DNA of 64,000 bases from Candidatus Poribacteria bacterium (GTDB lineage: Bacteria; Poribacteria; WGA-4E; WGA-3G): assembly GCA_022821965.1 (NCBI GenBank), contig JAJECN010000042.1, positions 26,822-90,821 of the forward strand, read 5' to 3'. The position numbers and the translations under genes are program-made. Below, in pieces: positions 9,257-17,073 of this stretch (position 1 is its first letter; each line of letters opens with the position of its first letter). Under the pieces are notes generated by a model. The model made no database searches. It was not told the origin of the DNA and saw only the letters and a list, made by a program, of their open reading frames with translations.

Positions 9257-10801
9257 TCAGTCGGTAAACCAGAAGGCGTAAATTTCTGCCTCAAGTATAG
9301 AAAAGCGAAGACGCACGGTCTTACCGCGAAGTTCAGCAAGGTCAGCCTTCCCCTTCCAACGCATCGGTTCGTCAATACTATCGACCATCGCCGGGATACT
9401 TTCGTCGAAGGTGTACCCCGGCATGGGTTGTCCGTCACCGGCATTGAGAATCTCTACCTTAACCCTGCCGCGCCAAGAATCCACATTAACGTGCAGTGCG
9501 TTGCCCTCCACAACCATCGGTTTCGTCAACACCGAACCCCATTCAATGCCACCTTTGAGAGACACGAAACCGTCAACACGAAGCTTGGCGAGTGCCATCG
9601 CAAAGTTGTTGAGGTATTTTCTGCTCATTATATCTGCCAAAGGCTGGCTACGGTGCCGAACCCCAAGATAGTAAAACCACAACTCATTGTTGCGTTTGAT
9701 GGGTCCATTGACAACCGAAATCTGCCCTGTATCGTAGGCACTGCCATCTCCGACAGGTGATAACTCAATAAATGGCGTGCGGTTCGCAACCCGCTCCCAC
9801 TGCCGTAGATCTCGACTCGAAGCCAGTTCCACCGACTTGCGACTGTCCACGTTTTCGTACAGCGGCGGATGCTTCCCTGTCCAATGGTGCATCACTGGTA
9901 GTCCCAGATACATCCCCTCGTAGCGAAATACGGGAAAATTATAAACGTCGGTACGCCACTCTTCAGGTCGGTTGTATATCGGGGTAAGATACTCAGGATC
10001 CTCAATGAATCTCTGTATTCGCGCTTCCCCGTTCTCCTGATCAATCTGGTCAGCGTGAAAAATCAGTTCCAATCCACTCCAGTTCTCAAAGTCTTCGCTG
10101 GTACTCAGACAGAAACTACGTCCATAAGGCGATCTGCCATCGGGTCCAGCGTGCTTGACGGTCGCGATAAATAGCCGCTCCTCTTGGTCATAAGAAAAGT
10201 GTGCCTCGTCGGAACTGGGAACAACTGAGGTATCAAGGTATGTCCAGTGGAGGCAGTCTGGTGAGACAGCTGGTGTCAACCCGCCGCCCCCTTTTCCCCA
10301 TCCCATTCCTTTGTAGCGACGTTGTTGATCAGGGTCGTGCGGATCGTAGATGGGTCCGAGCGGTACCCCTGTCGGTAGGATGTTGTTCTCCGTGCCAATC
10401 GCGGTGCCTCGCCATGTAAGGGCATCATAATCCTGGAGTCCCAATGCCGGTTTCTCCCAGTTCACACCGTCCTCCGAAGTCGCGTAGCAGATAAAACTCT
10501 GTCCGCCAATCGGGGCACCGGTTACATCGAGTTTGACCTCTGAATTATCTGACTCTGAACTGGCATAGTAGAGCGTCTTGAAAACCGCTTCATCCGGCAC
10601 CCAAGCGGGGGTGGTCCACATCATAATACCGCAGTTTTCCCAGCGATGTTCAGGTCGAAGCACAACGTTCTTTTCAAACTTTTGCAGCGGGTGTAGTTTC
10701 CGGGCGAGATTGTCGATTTCCTCAACAACATGGTCATCAATGAATAACGCTCTGACAACTCCCACAGCTGAAGCAGTGGGGTTCTTTGATTCTTGCTTCA
10801 T
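9257..10801 (-). CDS. Glycosidase-like propeller whose N-terminus is encoded by a transposon end
   Basis: 514 residues with propeller repeats (YYASSESD, CYATSEDGVNWEKP, YKGMGWG, AVSPDCLHWTYLD, FCLSTSEDFENWSG) and a C-terminal beta-sandwich-like tail. It is paralogous to the partial gene at 1-772. The first 17 or so codons (KNPTASAVGVV) are translated from the right-end hairpin of the adjacent IS605-type element. Homology to the paralogue begins just after it at RALFID. The GGGAGG ribosome site and the ATG therefore also come from the element, so it may both truncate the old start and drive translation of the gene. The next gene downstream is GH32. Confidence 0.75.
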   Translation of the reverse strand: MKQESKNPTASAVGVVRALFIDDHVVEEIDNLARKLHPLQKFEKNVVLRPEHRWENCGIMMWTTPAWVPDEAVFKTLYYASSESDNSEVKLDVTGAPIGGQSFICYATSEDGVNWEKPALGLQDYDALTWRGTAIGTENNILPTGVPLGPIYDPHDPDQQRRYKGMGWGKGGGGLTPAVSPDCLHWTYLDTSVVPSSDEAHFSYDQEERLFIATVKHAGPDGRSPYGRSFCLSTSEDFENWSGLELIFHADQIDQENGEARIQRFIEDPEYLTPIYNRPEEWRTDVYNFPVFRYEGMYLGLPVMHHWTGKHPPLYENVDSRKSVELASSRDLRQWERVANRTPFIELSPVGDGSAYDTGQISVVNGPIKRNNELWFYYLGVRHRSQPLADIMSRKYLNNFAMALAKLRVDGFVSLKGGIEWGSVLTKPMVVEGNALHVNVDSWRGRVKVEILNAGDGQPMPGYTFDESIPAMVDSIDEPMRWKGKADLAELRGKTVRLRFSILEAEIYAFWFTD

Positions 10802-10960
10802 TATCCGATGCCTCCCTTGTGGAGGGCTGACTCAGACTCCACAAGCGTTTTGACTCTCCGCGTGTCCCGCGGCGAGATGTTGTAAATTGATAGCAGCATT
10901 AATATCACGATCTGCTGTGAAACCACACACCTGACAATGATACTGTCGTTCTGCCAATGA
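10753..10960 (-). ncRNA. Predicted omega/right-end RNA of the tnpB element
   Basis: In IS605-family elements the guide RNA scaffold overlaps the tnpB 3' end and runs to the right end. Here that interval would run from about 10960 down to 10753 and finish with the right-end hairpin, with the host gene sequence following as guide. This is placed by analogy. The 5' boundary is a guess, and no structure beyond the terminal hairpin was worked out. Confidence 0.35.
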
Positions 10961-11926
10961 GAGTTCTTCTTTCTTCTGCCCGCAGCGGCTACACGTCTTA
11001 CTTGATGCGAAAAACTGCGGTGCCTCTATAATAGGTATCCCAAGCACTTCTGCTTTGGCTTTGAGTTTACTCAGAAAATCCCCTAATGCTGAATCCGATA
11101 AGGCTTTGGCAAGGCGTTTATTCTTTAGCAGGTTTCTCACCTTAAGCGTTTCTACACAGATACACCTCGCATTCTTGACAATGTCTGTCGATGCTTTGTG
11201 GTGTGCGTCTTCTCGGAGACAAGCAATGCGATAGTGGATACGTTCGACTCGCCGTTTCTGTTTATACCAATTGTTGGACAGAAACACCTTCTTGCTCAGT
11301 TTCCGTTGTTCCCGTTTGAGTTTCCGCTCGTAGCGTTTTAGGGGTCTTCGGTTCTCATACTTCTTACCATTATCAAGGGTTGCCAATGTGTTGATGCCAA
11401 CATCTACGCCAATCACAGGGAGCCCACGGGTATCACGTGGCGCATTCGGTGTGCCTGTGTCAACGGTGATGGAGACAAACCAACGATGGGCACGCCTTGA
11501 TACTGTCACCTTGATAATCTCACCCACAAAACGTAATGCCTCAAACATACCAACCCACCCGCTTTTCGGCAGCTTTACACGATTACTCTCTATTCTGACG
11601 GAACTCGGATCCGTGCTATACGACTGATGATGAGAGCGTTTCTTATATTTCGGGAAGTTGTTTTGCCCACTACGCCAACGAGATATGGCATCCCCGAGAT
11701 TTTTGATCCCAAACAACGCAGCACGCTGATCCATATCACCCGTCCACTCAATATCACGTTTAGCCGCGTTAAACAACTTATTAAGTTCCTTCCAATGCCG
11801 TGGCGATTCCTTAAAAGCCGATAACGCATAATTATACGCAAAACGCGCATAACCGCATTGCTGCGCAAACCATGAACGCTGTGCATCTGTCGCATAAAGG
11901 GCGATCTTATGTGATTGTAATGCCAT
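10832..11926 (-). CDS. tnpB: TnpB RNA-guided nuclease (IS605 OrfB family)
   Basis: 364 residues, apparently intact. RuvC motif I lies in VIGVDVGINTLATL (Asp175), motif II in CICVETLKVRN (Glu259) and motif III in ADRDINAAIN (Asp339/341). A four-cysteine zinc finger (CSRCG...CQVCG, residues 312-334) sits before motif III. The N-terminal helix-turn-helix-like segment (CGYARFAYNYALSAF) is typical. Known TnpB proteins cut DNA guided by RNA from the element's right end and favour element retention. All catalytic residues are present, so activity is plausible. No tnpA is adjacent. Confidence 0.92.
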   Translation of the reverse strand: MALQSHKIALYATDAQRSWFAQQCGYARFAYNYALSAFKESPRHWKELNKLFNAAKRDIEWTGDMDQRAALFGIKNLGDAISRWRSGQNNFPKYKKRSHHQSYSTDPSSVRIESNRVKLPKSGWVGMFEALRFVGEIIKVTVSRRAHRWFVSITVDTGTPNAPRDTRGLPVIGVDVGINTLATLDNGKKYENRRPLKRYERKLKREQRKLSKKVFLSNNWYKQKRRVERIHYRIACLREDAHHKASTDIVKNARCICVETLKVRNLLKNKRLAKALSDSALGDFLSKLKAKAEVLGIPIIEAPQFFASSKTCSRCGQKKEELSLAERQYHCQVCGFTADRDINAAINLQHLAAGHAESQNACGV

Positions 11927-12276
11927 TACGGTATATCTTGTATCTCGCTTTTACCGCTGACGACAGTCGGTCAGTGAGGAGACGCTTTCGCTTGCAGGCA
12001 GATAGTAAGTCCTCGCCACGGGATACTATAGCAAGTATACCCTAAGTTGCCTGTAACGTCAAACCTTTTCTTATGCACCCGCACGAAGCACGCGGGTTGG
12101 ACCCAACGCTAAAGCATTCGGATTGTTAAGGAGGTCCCTTCATGGAAGCACCTCACATCAGATGGCATCAATCAAATGAAAATAGAAGTAGACGACTGAA
12201 AGTCATTTTCTACATCCGATTTTTCGTAAGGTCTCATTCAACCTAACCTACGTGTTTAAGTAGAACCCACGTTATG
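11927..12276. other. Left flank of the tnpB element and diverged palindromic repeat
   Basis: This 350-bp gap holds no gene. It contains the upstream region of tnpB, the left-end hairpin (12077-12097), a stretch of unassigned sequence and, at 12237-12253, a diverged copy of the GTAGGTTGGGTTGAA repeat in reverse orientation (TTCAACCTAACCTACGTG). Confidence 0.5.
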
Positions 12277-13278
12277 CTATATCCAACCATCCTCAATCAT
12301 CAATGTTAGGGGTGATTCCATCTCTTCAAGCGGCAGCTGAATCCGTCGCCGTTTCCGAGATGACTCATAAATTGCCATGAGCAGTTCGTGGGTTGCGTAT
12401 CCTTGATAACCACTTGAGCGGTGTTCCCGGTCCTCTTCAATCGCCGCAATCATGTCTCGCACAGGATTGCTTTCTGAGGGAAGTTCCGGTGTTACCCAAT
12501 CTCCACCTGTTTCCGAGGTACGGTAGCGGATAGAGGGTCCACCCGGAGCAGCCAATTCAAGCTCGCCTTCCGTTCCGTAGCAGTAGATGTGGTGATAACC
12601 TGGAGCGGTGTCGTTGCCCGACTCAATGATAGCCCGAACGTTGTCTTCAAACTTGAAGTAGCCAATCGCGAAATTCTCAGAGTGTAGGTCGTATTTAGTC
12701 GGTGTGCCAATGCGTTCGATCTGACCGATCACCCAACTTACGGATCGATCCCCATAGACATACAGCATAAGATCAACAGTGTGTGTGGCATTGTCTTTTA
12801 GGTCACCGCCACCACAGACCCCGTGGATGCGAAAGATATCGCCGATAACACCGTCGGCAATCATCTGTCTTGCGGCTTCGTAGGGTGCGCTAAACCGGAC
12901 TTGATGGTCAATCGCCAATTTCACGCCGTGTTCTGAACAGGTTTCCAGCATCTCCCGTGCCTGTCCGAGATTCTCTGCCATCGGCTTTTCAGAGAGAATC
13001 CCTTTCACACCGTGTTTTGCAACCTCAATCGCCACCGGTGCATGCAGTTTCGGACGGGTACACACGGAAACCAGATCAATCTCTTCTGTTTCGAGCATTT
13101 CAACGTAATCGGTATACTGTTTTTCGACACCGTACTGTTCACCGTATGCCTTCAACCCCTCTGCATTAATATCGGCAATCGCAGCCAGAGAAGCCCTCGG
13201 TTCATTCACATACCATCCGGCGTGCATGTGAGAAATCCCACCGCACCCAACTATTGCAACGTTGTAGATTTTATCCAT
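12277..13278 (-). CDS. Gfo/Idh/MocA-family oxidoreductase
   Basis: 333 residues. The N-terminal Rossmann fold shows VAIVGCGGISHMHA. The family EKP motif appears as ILSEKPMAENL, followed by the C-terminal alpha/beta substrate domain with GGGDLKDNATHTVDLMLY, where the His-Asp arrangement is typical. It probably oxidises a sugar, inositol-like or amino-sugar substrate with NAD(P). It is the last gene of a leftward run with 9 bp to the preceding small membrane-protein gene. Three other members lie at 30685, 33757 and 38914. Confidence 0.88.
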   Translation of the reverse strand: MDKIYNVAIVGCGGISHMHAGWYVNEPRASLAAIADINAEGLKAYGEQYGVEKQYTDYVEMLETEEIDLVSVCTRPKLHAPVAIEVAKHGVKGILSEKPMAENLGQAREMLETCSEHGVKLAIDHQVRFSAPYEAARQMIADGVIGDIFRIHGVCGGGDLKDNATHTVDLMLYVYGDRSVSWVIGQIERIGTPTKYDLHSENFAIGYFKFEDNVRAIIESGNDTAPGYHHIYCYGTEGELELAAPGGPSIRYRTSETGGDWVTPELPSESNPVRDMIAAIEEDREHRSSGYQGYATHELLMAIYESSRKRRRIQLPLEEMESPLTLMIEDGWI

Positions 13279-13287
13279 TATGAACTC

Positions 13288-13698
13288 CTACCTAAATACC
13301 CAGAATATGTAAATCAATCCAAGCACCGCCCAAACACCCGCGACTATTTTCATCACACGACTGTTCCGCCCTGTTCCTGTGAAGTAAAAGGCAATATGAT
13401 TGAGTAGTAACATCAGGGCAACCACCAGATTGACGTTGAGGTACTCATTAGAACCAAAATTTCTCCACTTGAGCAATTGAAACACGTTGAAAATAAGCAG
13501 GCAGAGAATAACCGCAAGCATACCGTATTTCCAGAAATAGTTTAACGAAAACCTTCGGAAAAGCCCCGTTTTTTCGGATACTGCTTCCAAGGTTTCCGGT
13601 AGATCAGGATGCATTTCTCGAAGGGTGTCCTGACGTTCTTTTTCGCCTTTAATTTTCCCCGCAAGCTGCTGTTTTTCAGTATCGGTTAATTGCTTCAC
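13288..13698 (-). CDS. Small membrane protein, three-paralogue family, member 1
   Basis: 136 residues starting at GTG 13698, with AAGGAG 9 nt upstream. A longer reading to 13755 would run into the HAD gene, while the GTG start aligns exactly with the 137-residue paralogue (KQLTDTEKQQL against KQLTDAEEQQL). It has a charged cytoplasmic N-terminus rich in Lys/Glu, then three hydrophobic segments (YGMLAVILCLLIFNVF, VNLVVALMLLLNHIAFY, MKIVAGVWAVLGLIYIFWV). No known domain is recognised. Paralogues lie at 14497 and 14912, with the HAD gene between members 1 and 2. Confidence 0.75.
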   Translation of the reverse strand: MKQLTDTEKQQLAGKIKGEKERQDTLREMHPDLPETLEAVSEKTGLFRRFSLNYFWKYGMLAVILCLLIFNVFQLLKWRNFGSNEYLNVNLVVALMLLLNHIAFYFTGTGRNSRVMKIVAGVWAVLGLIYIFWVFR

Positions 13699-13741
13699 GA
13701 AAATTATCTCCTTTTGGACGATTTGAGAGACATAATAACGG

Positions 13742-14473
13742 TTAAACACTTTCATTCGGTCTGCTATTCAAGCAGGACAAAACACCATATAAATTTGAGA
13801 TTGAGTAATCCGGTCGTTCATCTGCCATTTTTGGTATCAGTTCATCTGATGTCCGATTGATGTGAACACTTGTCATATCTGCCCGGTTGGCACCAACGAT
13901 GTCATTCTGAACGGAATCCCCAATGAACATAGCCTCCTCCAGTAAAACACTTGCCCGCTCACAAGCCATTTTGAAAATTCCAACCTTCGGTTTTCTGATA
14001 CCGATTTCACCGGAAATTGTTAGCGATTGAATACGTTCACTGAGTCCCAGGTGTCGGACTTTAGAAAGTTGACTGTCGGTATGTTCATCGTGTGCGCCAT
14101 TTGTAATGATACCGACATGGTATGCGTGTAGTTCCTCAAGAACAGGGACATCGTTGTAAAGACGCAAACTCGTGAGGTAGCGCGAACAGAAAAAGTCGCT
14201 TAATTCCTCCATAATTTTATCTATGGGTAGATCCAATTCTTTGAATAAACACTGGAAACGTGAGTCTCTTACGTCTGCCATAGTACATTTCTCGGCATTA
14301 AGTTGTTTAAAGAGTTCCTGATGGACAGTTTGCCACGCCTCTGTAAAAGCCGCTTCCGAAACATCTGGATAATGCTTGCGGAAAAGTTGAAACATAGCTC
14401 TTTGCGCGATGTCCCATGCTGTATCTGAGTCGCAGAGCGTGCCATCAAGGTCAAAGAATACTGCTTTAATCAT
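13742..14473 (-). CDS. HAD-superfamily hydrolase
   Basis: 243 residues. Motif I is FFDLDGTLCDSD near the N-terminus, motif II is GIITNGAHDEH, and motif IV is EAMFIGDSVQNDIVGA. The cap is helical, as in YjjG/phosphoglycolate-phosphatase types. It probably dephosphorylates a small phosphorylated metabolite such as a nucleotide or sugar phosphate. The start codon sits 23 bp downstream of the preceding membrane-protein gene, so it is part of the operon. Its exact substrate cannot be told. Confidence 0.85.
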   Translation of the reverse strand: MIKAVFFDLDGTLCDSDTAWDIAQRAMFQLFRKHYPDVSEAAFTEAWQTVHQELFKQLNAEKCTMADVRDSRFQCLFKELDLPIDKIMEELSDFFCSRYLTSLRLYNDVPVLEELHAYHVGIITNGAHDEHTDSQLSKVRHLGLSERIQSLTISGEIGIRKPKVGIFKMACERASVLLEEAMFIGDSVQNDIVGANRADMTSVHINRTSDELIPKMADERPDYSISNLYGVLSCLNSRPNESV

Positions 14474-14496
14474 TTACCCTCCAAGCAATCTGATCC

Positions 14497-14874
14497 CTAA
14501 GCTGCTACCCAAAAGATATAAACCAATCCAATTACTATCCAAACTCGTGCAACGGCTTTCATTACACGGCTTTTCCATCCTGTTTCCGTGAAACTATATG
14601 CAATGTGATTAAAAAATAACATCAGAGCAATAACGAGATTTCCGTATTGGTCATAAGCAAAGTCTTGCCACTTTAGTAGGTGCATTACGCTAGCTGCCAG
14701 CAGATAAAGAGCGATCGCGAGTATACCGTATCTATAGAGATTGCTAAATATAAAATCAACCTCTGGTGATGCCGCTGCAGTGTTCGGATTCATTCGACGC
14801 ATCCGCTGGCGTTCCTTTTCTTCTTCAACTTTCGCCGCAAGCTGCCCTTTCTCAGTTGGCGTTAATCGGCTCAT
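14497..14874 (-). CDS. Small membrane protein, three-paralogue family, member 2
   Basis: 125 residues, ATG at 14874 with AGGAG upstream. The layout matches members 1 and 3: a Lys/Glu-rich N-terminus (TPTEKGQLAAKVEEEKERQ), a short linker, then three hydrophobic segments, with a shared ETGWKSRVMKAVARVW motif before the last. The linker is shorter than in the other two. Function unknown. It lies 37 bp after member 3 and 23 bp before the HAD gene. Confidence 0.75.
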   Translation of the reverse strand: MSRLTPTEKGQLAAKVEEEKERQRMRRMNPNTAAASPEVDFIFSNLYRYGILAIALYLLAASVMHLLKWQDFAYDQYGNLVIALMLFFNHIAYSFTETGWKSRVMKAVARVWIVIGLVYIFWVAA

Positions 14875-14911
14875 GAGAAACTATCTCCTATTCATCCAAG
14901 CGACTCAATCC

Positions 14912-15325
14912 CTAAGCTACCCAAGAGATGTACATATAGACTAATACAAGTGCCATCCAAACCCATGCGACCGTTTTCATCACCCAACTTTTCCACCCTG
15001 TCTTTGTGAAGTAAATAGCAATATGATTGAATAGCAGCATTAAAACTATCATGAGGTTGAGGTTGCTGACCTTTTTAGAGTCGGAATCTTGTCCCTTAAA
15101 AGATAGAAACACGCTGAAGGCAAGCAGGAAAAGAATAACCACGAGGAAACCGTATTTCCAGAGATACTCCGGCACAATTCTCCTCATACCCTGTGTTTCT
15201 GCCGATGCTGCTTTAAAAGATTCCGGTAGGTCCGGATTCATTTCTCGAAGCACTTGCTGCCGTTTCTGTTCTTCTTTAATCTTGGCATCAAGTTGCTGTT
15301 CCTCAGCGTCCGTTAATTGTTTCAT
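14912..15325 (-). CDS. Small membrane protein, three-paralogue family, member 3
   Basis: 137 residues, closest in sequence to member 1 (REMNPDLPESF against REMHPDLPETL). Three predicted membrane segments follow a charged N-terminal helix. The conserved motif TKTGWKSWVMKTVAWVW precedes the last segment. No catalytic motif is visible. It follows the GNAT gene after 6 bp. The tandem arrangement points to recent local duplication. Confidence 0.75.
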   Translation of the reverse strand: MKQLTDAEEQQLDAKIKEEQKRQQVLREMNPDLPESFKAASAETQGMRRIVPEYLWKYGFLVVILFLLAFSVFLSFKGQDSDSKKVSNLNLMIVLMLLFNHIAIYFTKTGWKSWVMKTVAWVWMALVLVYMYISWVA

Positions 15326-15331
15326 GAGAAG

Positions 15332-15835
15332 TTACTTTTTTTCTCGTGATTTAAGAGGCATGACAAAAGCCAAACACTTTTCATCACGTTCCATCGGTTC
15401 TACAGCAAATCCCATAGAGAGTTTGAACTGATGGTTTTCAGGATGATTCTCGCCACTAACCGATCGCACTTGGTAGCAACCAAGCAACTTCGCTTGCTTG
15501 ATAGTATATTCTTGAAGGGCAGTGCCGATCCCTTGCCGTCGGTATCCATCTTTCACACCAAACGCGAGGATTTTCGCCTCTCTCAATGTCTTTCCATTTA
15601 TCTGAAGTGGTGGATGATCGCGGTCATGCGGACCGATGTCCCACACAACGAACATAAGGAATCCGACGATGGCACCGTCCTGTTTTGCCGCAAAAAAATA
15701 GCGTGAAAACTGCTCAAAATACGGGTTAAACGCCCAACCCTCTTGGTTTAATTCATTGACAAGCGTGACAAATTCCTGCCAATCCGGGTGGTCGGGTGTG
15801 AGTTCTTTAATAGAAAAGTGCTGTTGCTTGTTCAT
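15332..15835 (-). CDS. GNAT-family N-acetyltransferase
   Basis: 167 residues from ATG 15835. A reading to 15871 would need a TTG and would overlap the LamG gene. The acetyl-CoA binding motif RRQGIGTALQEY is clear and is preceded by the usual central strand (ILAFGVKDGYR). The substrate is unknown. The gene sits between LamG (9 bp) and the small membrane-protein genes (6 bp), so it is part of the same leftward transcript. Confidence 0.82.
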   Translation of the reverse strand: MNKQQHFSIKELTPDHPDWQEFVTLVNELNQEGWAFNPYFEQFSRYFFAAKQDGAIVGFLMFVVWDIGPHDRDHPPLQINGKTLREAKILAFGVKDGYRRQGIGTALQEYTIKQAKLLGCYQVRSVSGENHPENHQFKLSMGFAVEPMERDEKCLAFVMPLKSREKK

Positions 15836-15843
15836 CCGCAGCC

Positions 15844-16617
15844 CTACTTCAACAGCTTTATTGATCCCCAAGTGAGTGCCAATTTCTCGGTCGGTTCAAC
15901 AGCAAGTCCTTCCGCTTCAAGATTCTGTTCAATTTCCTCTTGACTAAGTCCGCGGTTGTAGAGGCGAAGTTCATCAAGAAGACCGTTGTAAGGAAGCCCA
16001 TCCGATTTTCTGGCACCCATCCAAAAATTCTCTCCGTTATGTTTGAGAGCACCCTCAAATTTTTTCTCATTATCCACTTCACCGTTAATATAAATAATGG
16101 CTTCGGAACCGTCGTAAACACCAGCGACGTGATGCCATTTACCTACGTCGGGCTGCTCCACGCTGTGAAAGGGCCATGTCTCTAAGGCACCGTTCCAGAG
16201 ATTAAAATCAACCCGTGTTTGGTCCGACCACGCAATCACATAAGAATTATTTCCTGACCTTGATATGCCAGCGAAAATTGCCCAACCCGGTTTTTCAGGC
16301 TTTATCCACACCTCCAATGTAATCTGATCACCAATGTCGGTTAAACTCTTATCCGCTCCACAATCAACATGTCCACCACTAAACTTGAGCGCCTCACCGA
16401 CTTTACCGTCAACGACCGCAACATTCCCATCCATGGTTCCATCGTTAGCACCAAAAATGTCTTTAACCGTTTTACCCGTGACCGAATCCTTATTAAAGGA
16501 CCAGTAACTTACCAGCCCATCGGTAACCGCTTGACGAGCGTGTGCTGCGTTTGTAGCCATTAAAACAGTCGCTACAACGGCTAAAACAAACTTATGTCTC
16601 AGAGTTCTGTTAATCAT
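15844..16617 (-). CDS. Secreted LamG/concanavalin A-like lectin-type domain protein
   Basis: 257 residues: a signal peptide (MINRTLRHKF, hydrophobic core, AHA) then one LamG-like jelly roll (LVSYWSFNKDS, KFSGGHVDCG, ITLEVWIKP, WHHVAGVYDGSEAIIYINGE, LLDELRLYNRGLS). These domains bind glycans or serve as structural modules. No enzymatic domain is fused. The C-terminus is short and lacks a sorting signal. It is probably the first gene of the leftward operon that ends at the Gfo/Idh/MocA gene. Confidence 0.85.
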   Translation of the reverse strand: MINRTLRHKFVLAVVATVLMATNAAHARQAVTDGLVSYWSFNKDSVTGKTVKDIFGANDGTMDGNVAVVDGKVGEALKFSGGHVDCGADKSLTDIGDQITLEVWIKPEKPGWAIFAGISRSGNNSYVIAWSDQTRVDFNLWNGALETWPFHSVEQPDVGKWHHVAGVYDGSEAIIYINGEVDNEKKFEGALKHNGENFWMGARKSDGLPYNGLLDELRLYNRGLSQEEIEQNLEAEGLAVEPTEKLALTWGSIKLLK

Positions 16618-16659
16618 TTTGTCCCCCTGTTGTGGTAAGGGTTCCCTTTACTGAAAAAC

Positions 16660-16687
16660 TGTCTACATATTTTCCGACTTTACTATA
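16660..16687 (+). repeat. Terminal fragment of repeat family B
   Basis: The block TGTCTACATATTTTCC with its ACTTTACTATA tail matches the right end of the family-B repeat at 47832-47950 in the same orientation. It sits between the LamG and Rieske genes. Only the end is recognisable here. Confidence 0.5.
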
Positions 16688-16693
16688 ATTGTC

Positions 16694-17071
16694 CTACTCA
16701 TCGTACTCAACGACAACATCATCGCCATCAACTTTGACGGGATAAGTTGCCACACGCAACGTTTCATCAACGAGGCACTGTCCGGTCGCAATATCAAACG
16801 TCCATTGGTGCCACGGACAGCGCAGCACCTCACCCAAACTGTCTACAGAGAGCGTCGTCCCCTGAAGTGAAGGCGGTGCATCAGCGGCGAACCGACCGCT
16901 AAGTTCACCTGTACAGAGGGGACCGCGCTTATGGGGACAGATATTGCGGACTGCATAAAAGTTGCCATCAACGTTAAAGACACCGATGCCTGCCTTGCCA
17001 CGGAACGGCACGATGATTTTGCGTTTCCCCGGTGGAATCTCCGACACTTTTCCGACGACAACACGTGCCAT
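16694..17071 (-). CDS. Rieske-type [2Fe-2S] ferredoxin
   Basis: 125 residues. The Rieske cluster ligands are complete: CPH at Cys45/His47 and CPWH at Cys85/His88. The spacing between them is longer than in most Rieske ferredoxins, owing to a loop with FAADAPPSLQG. No oxygenase domain is fused, so it would serve as an electron carrier. It starts 2 bp after the amidohydrolase stop, so the two are translationally linked. PhyH, a non-heme iron oxygenase, is encoded just upstream in the same run, but PhyH enzymes normally need no ferredoxin, so its partner is uncertain. Confidence 0.88.
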   Translation of the reverse strand: MARVVVGKVSEIPPGKRKIIVPFRGKAGIGVFNVDGNFYAVRNICPHKRGPLCTGELSGRFAADAPPSLQGTTLSVDSLGEVLRCPWHQWTFDIATGQCLVDETLRVATYPVKVDGDDVVVEYDE

Positions 17072-17073
17072 AA

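Larger units (their letters stand above)
10753..12100 (-). mobile_element. IS605/IS1341-type element carrying tnpB only
   Basis: The element holds one gene, tnpB, and no tnpA. The right end carries an imperfect hairpin (10761-10780, CCCACAGCTGAAGCAGTGGG on the plus strand) followed by TGACAAC, which fits IS605-family right ends. A hairpin of ACCCGC/GCGGGT at 12077-12097 is the likely left-end structure; the exact left boundary is not resolved and may lie somewhat beyond it. The element has landed in the 5' end of a glycosidase-like gene. Without tnpA it would have to be moved in trans. Confidence 0.7.
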
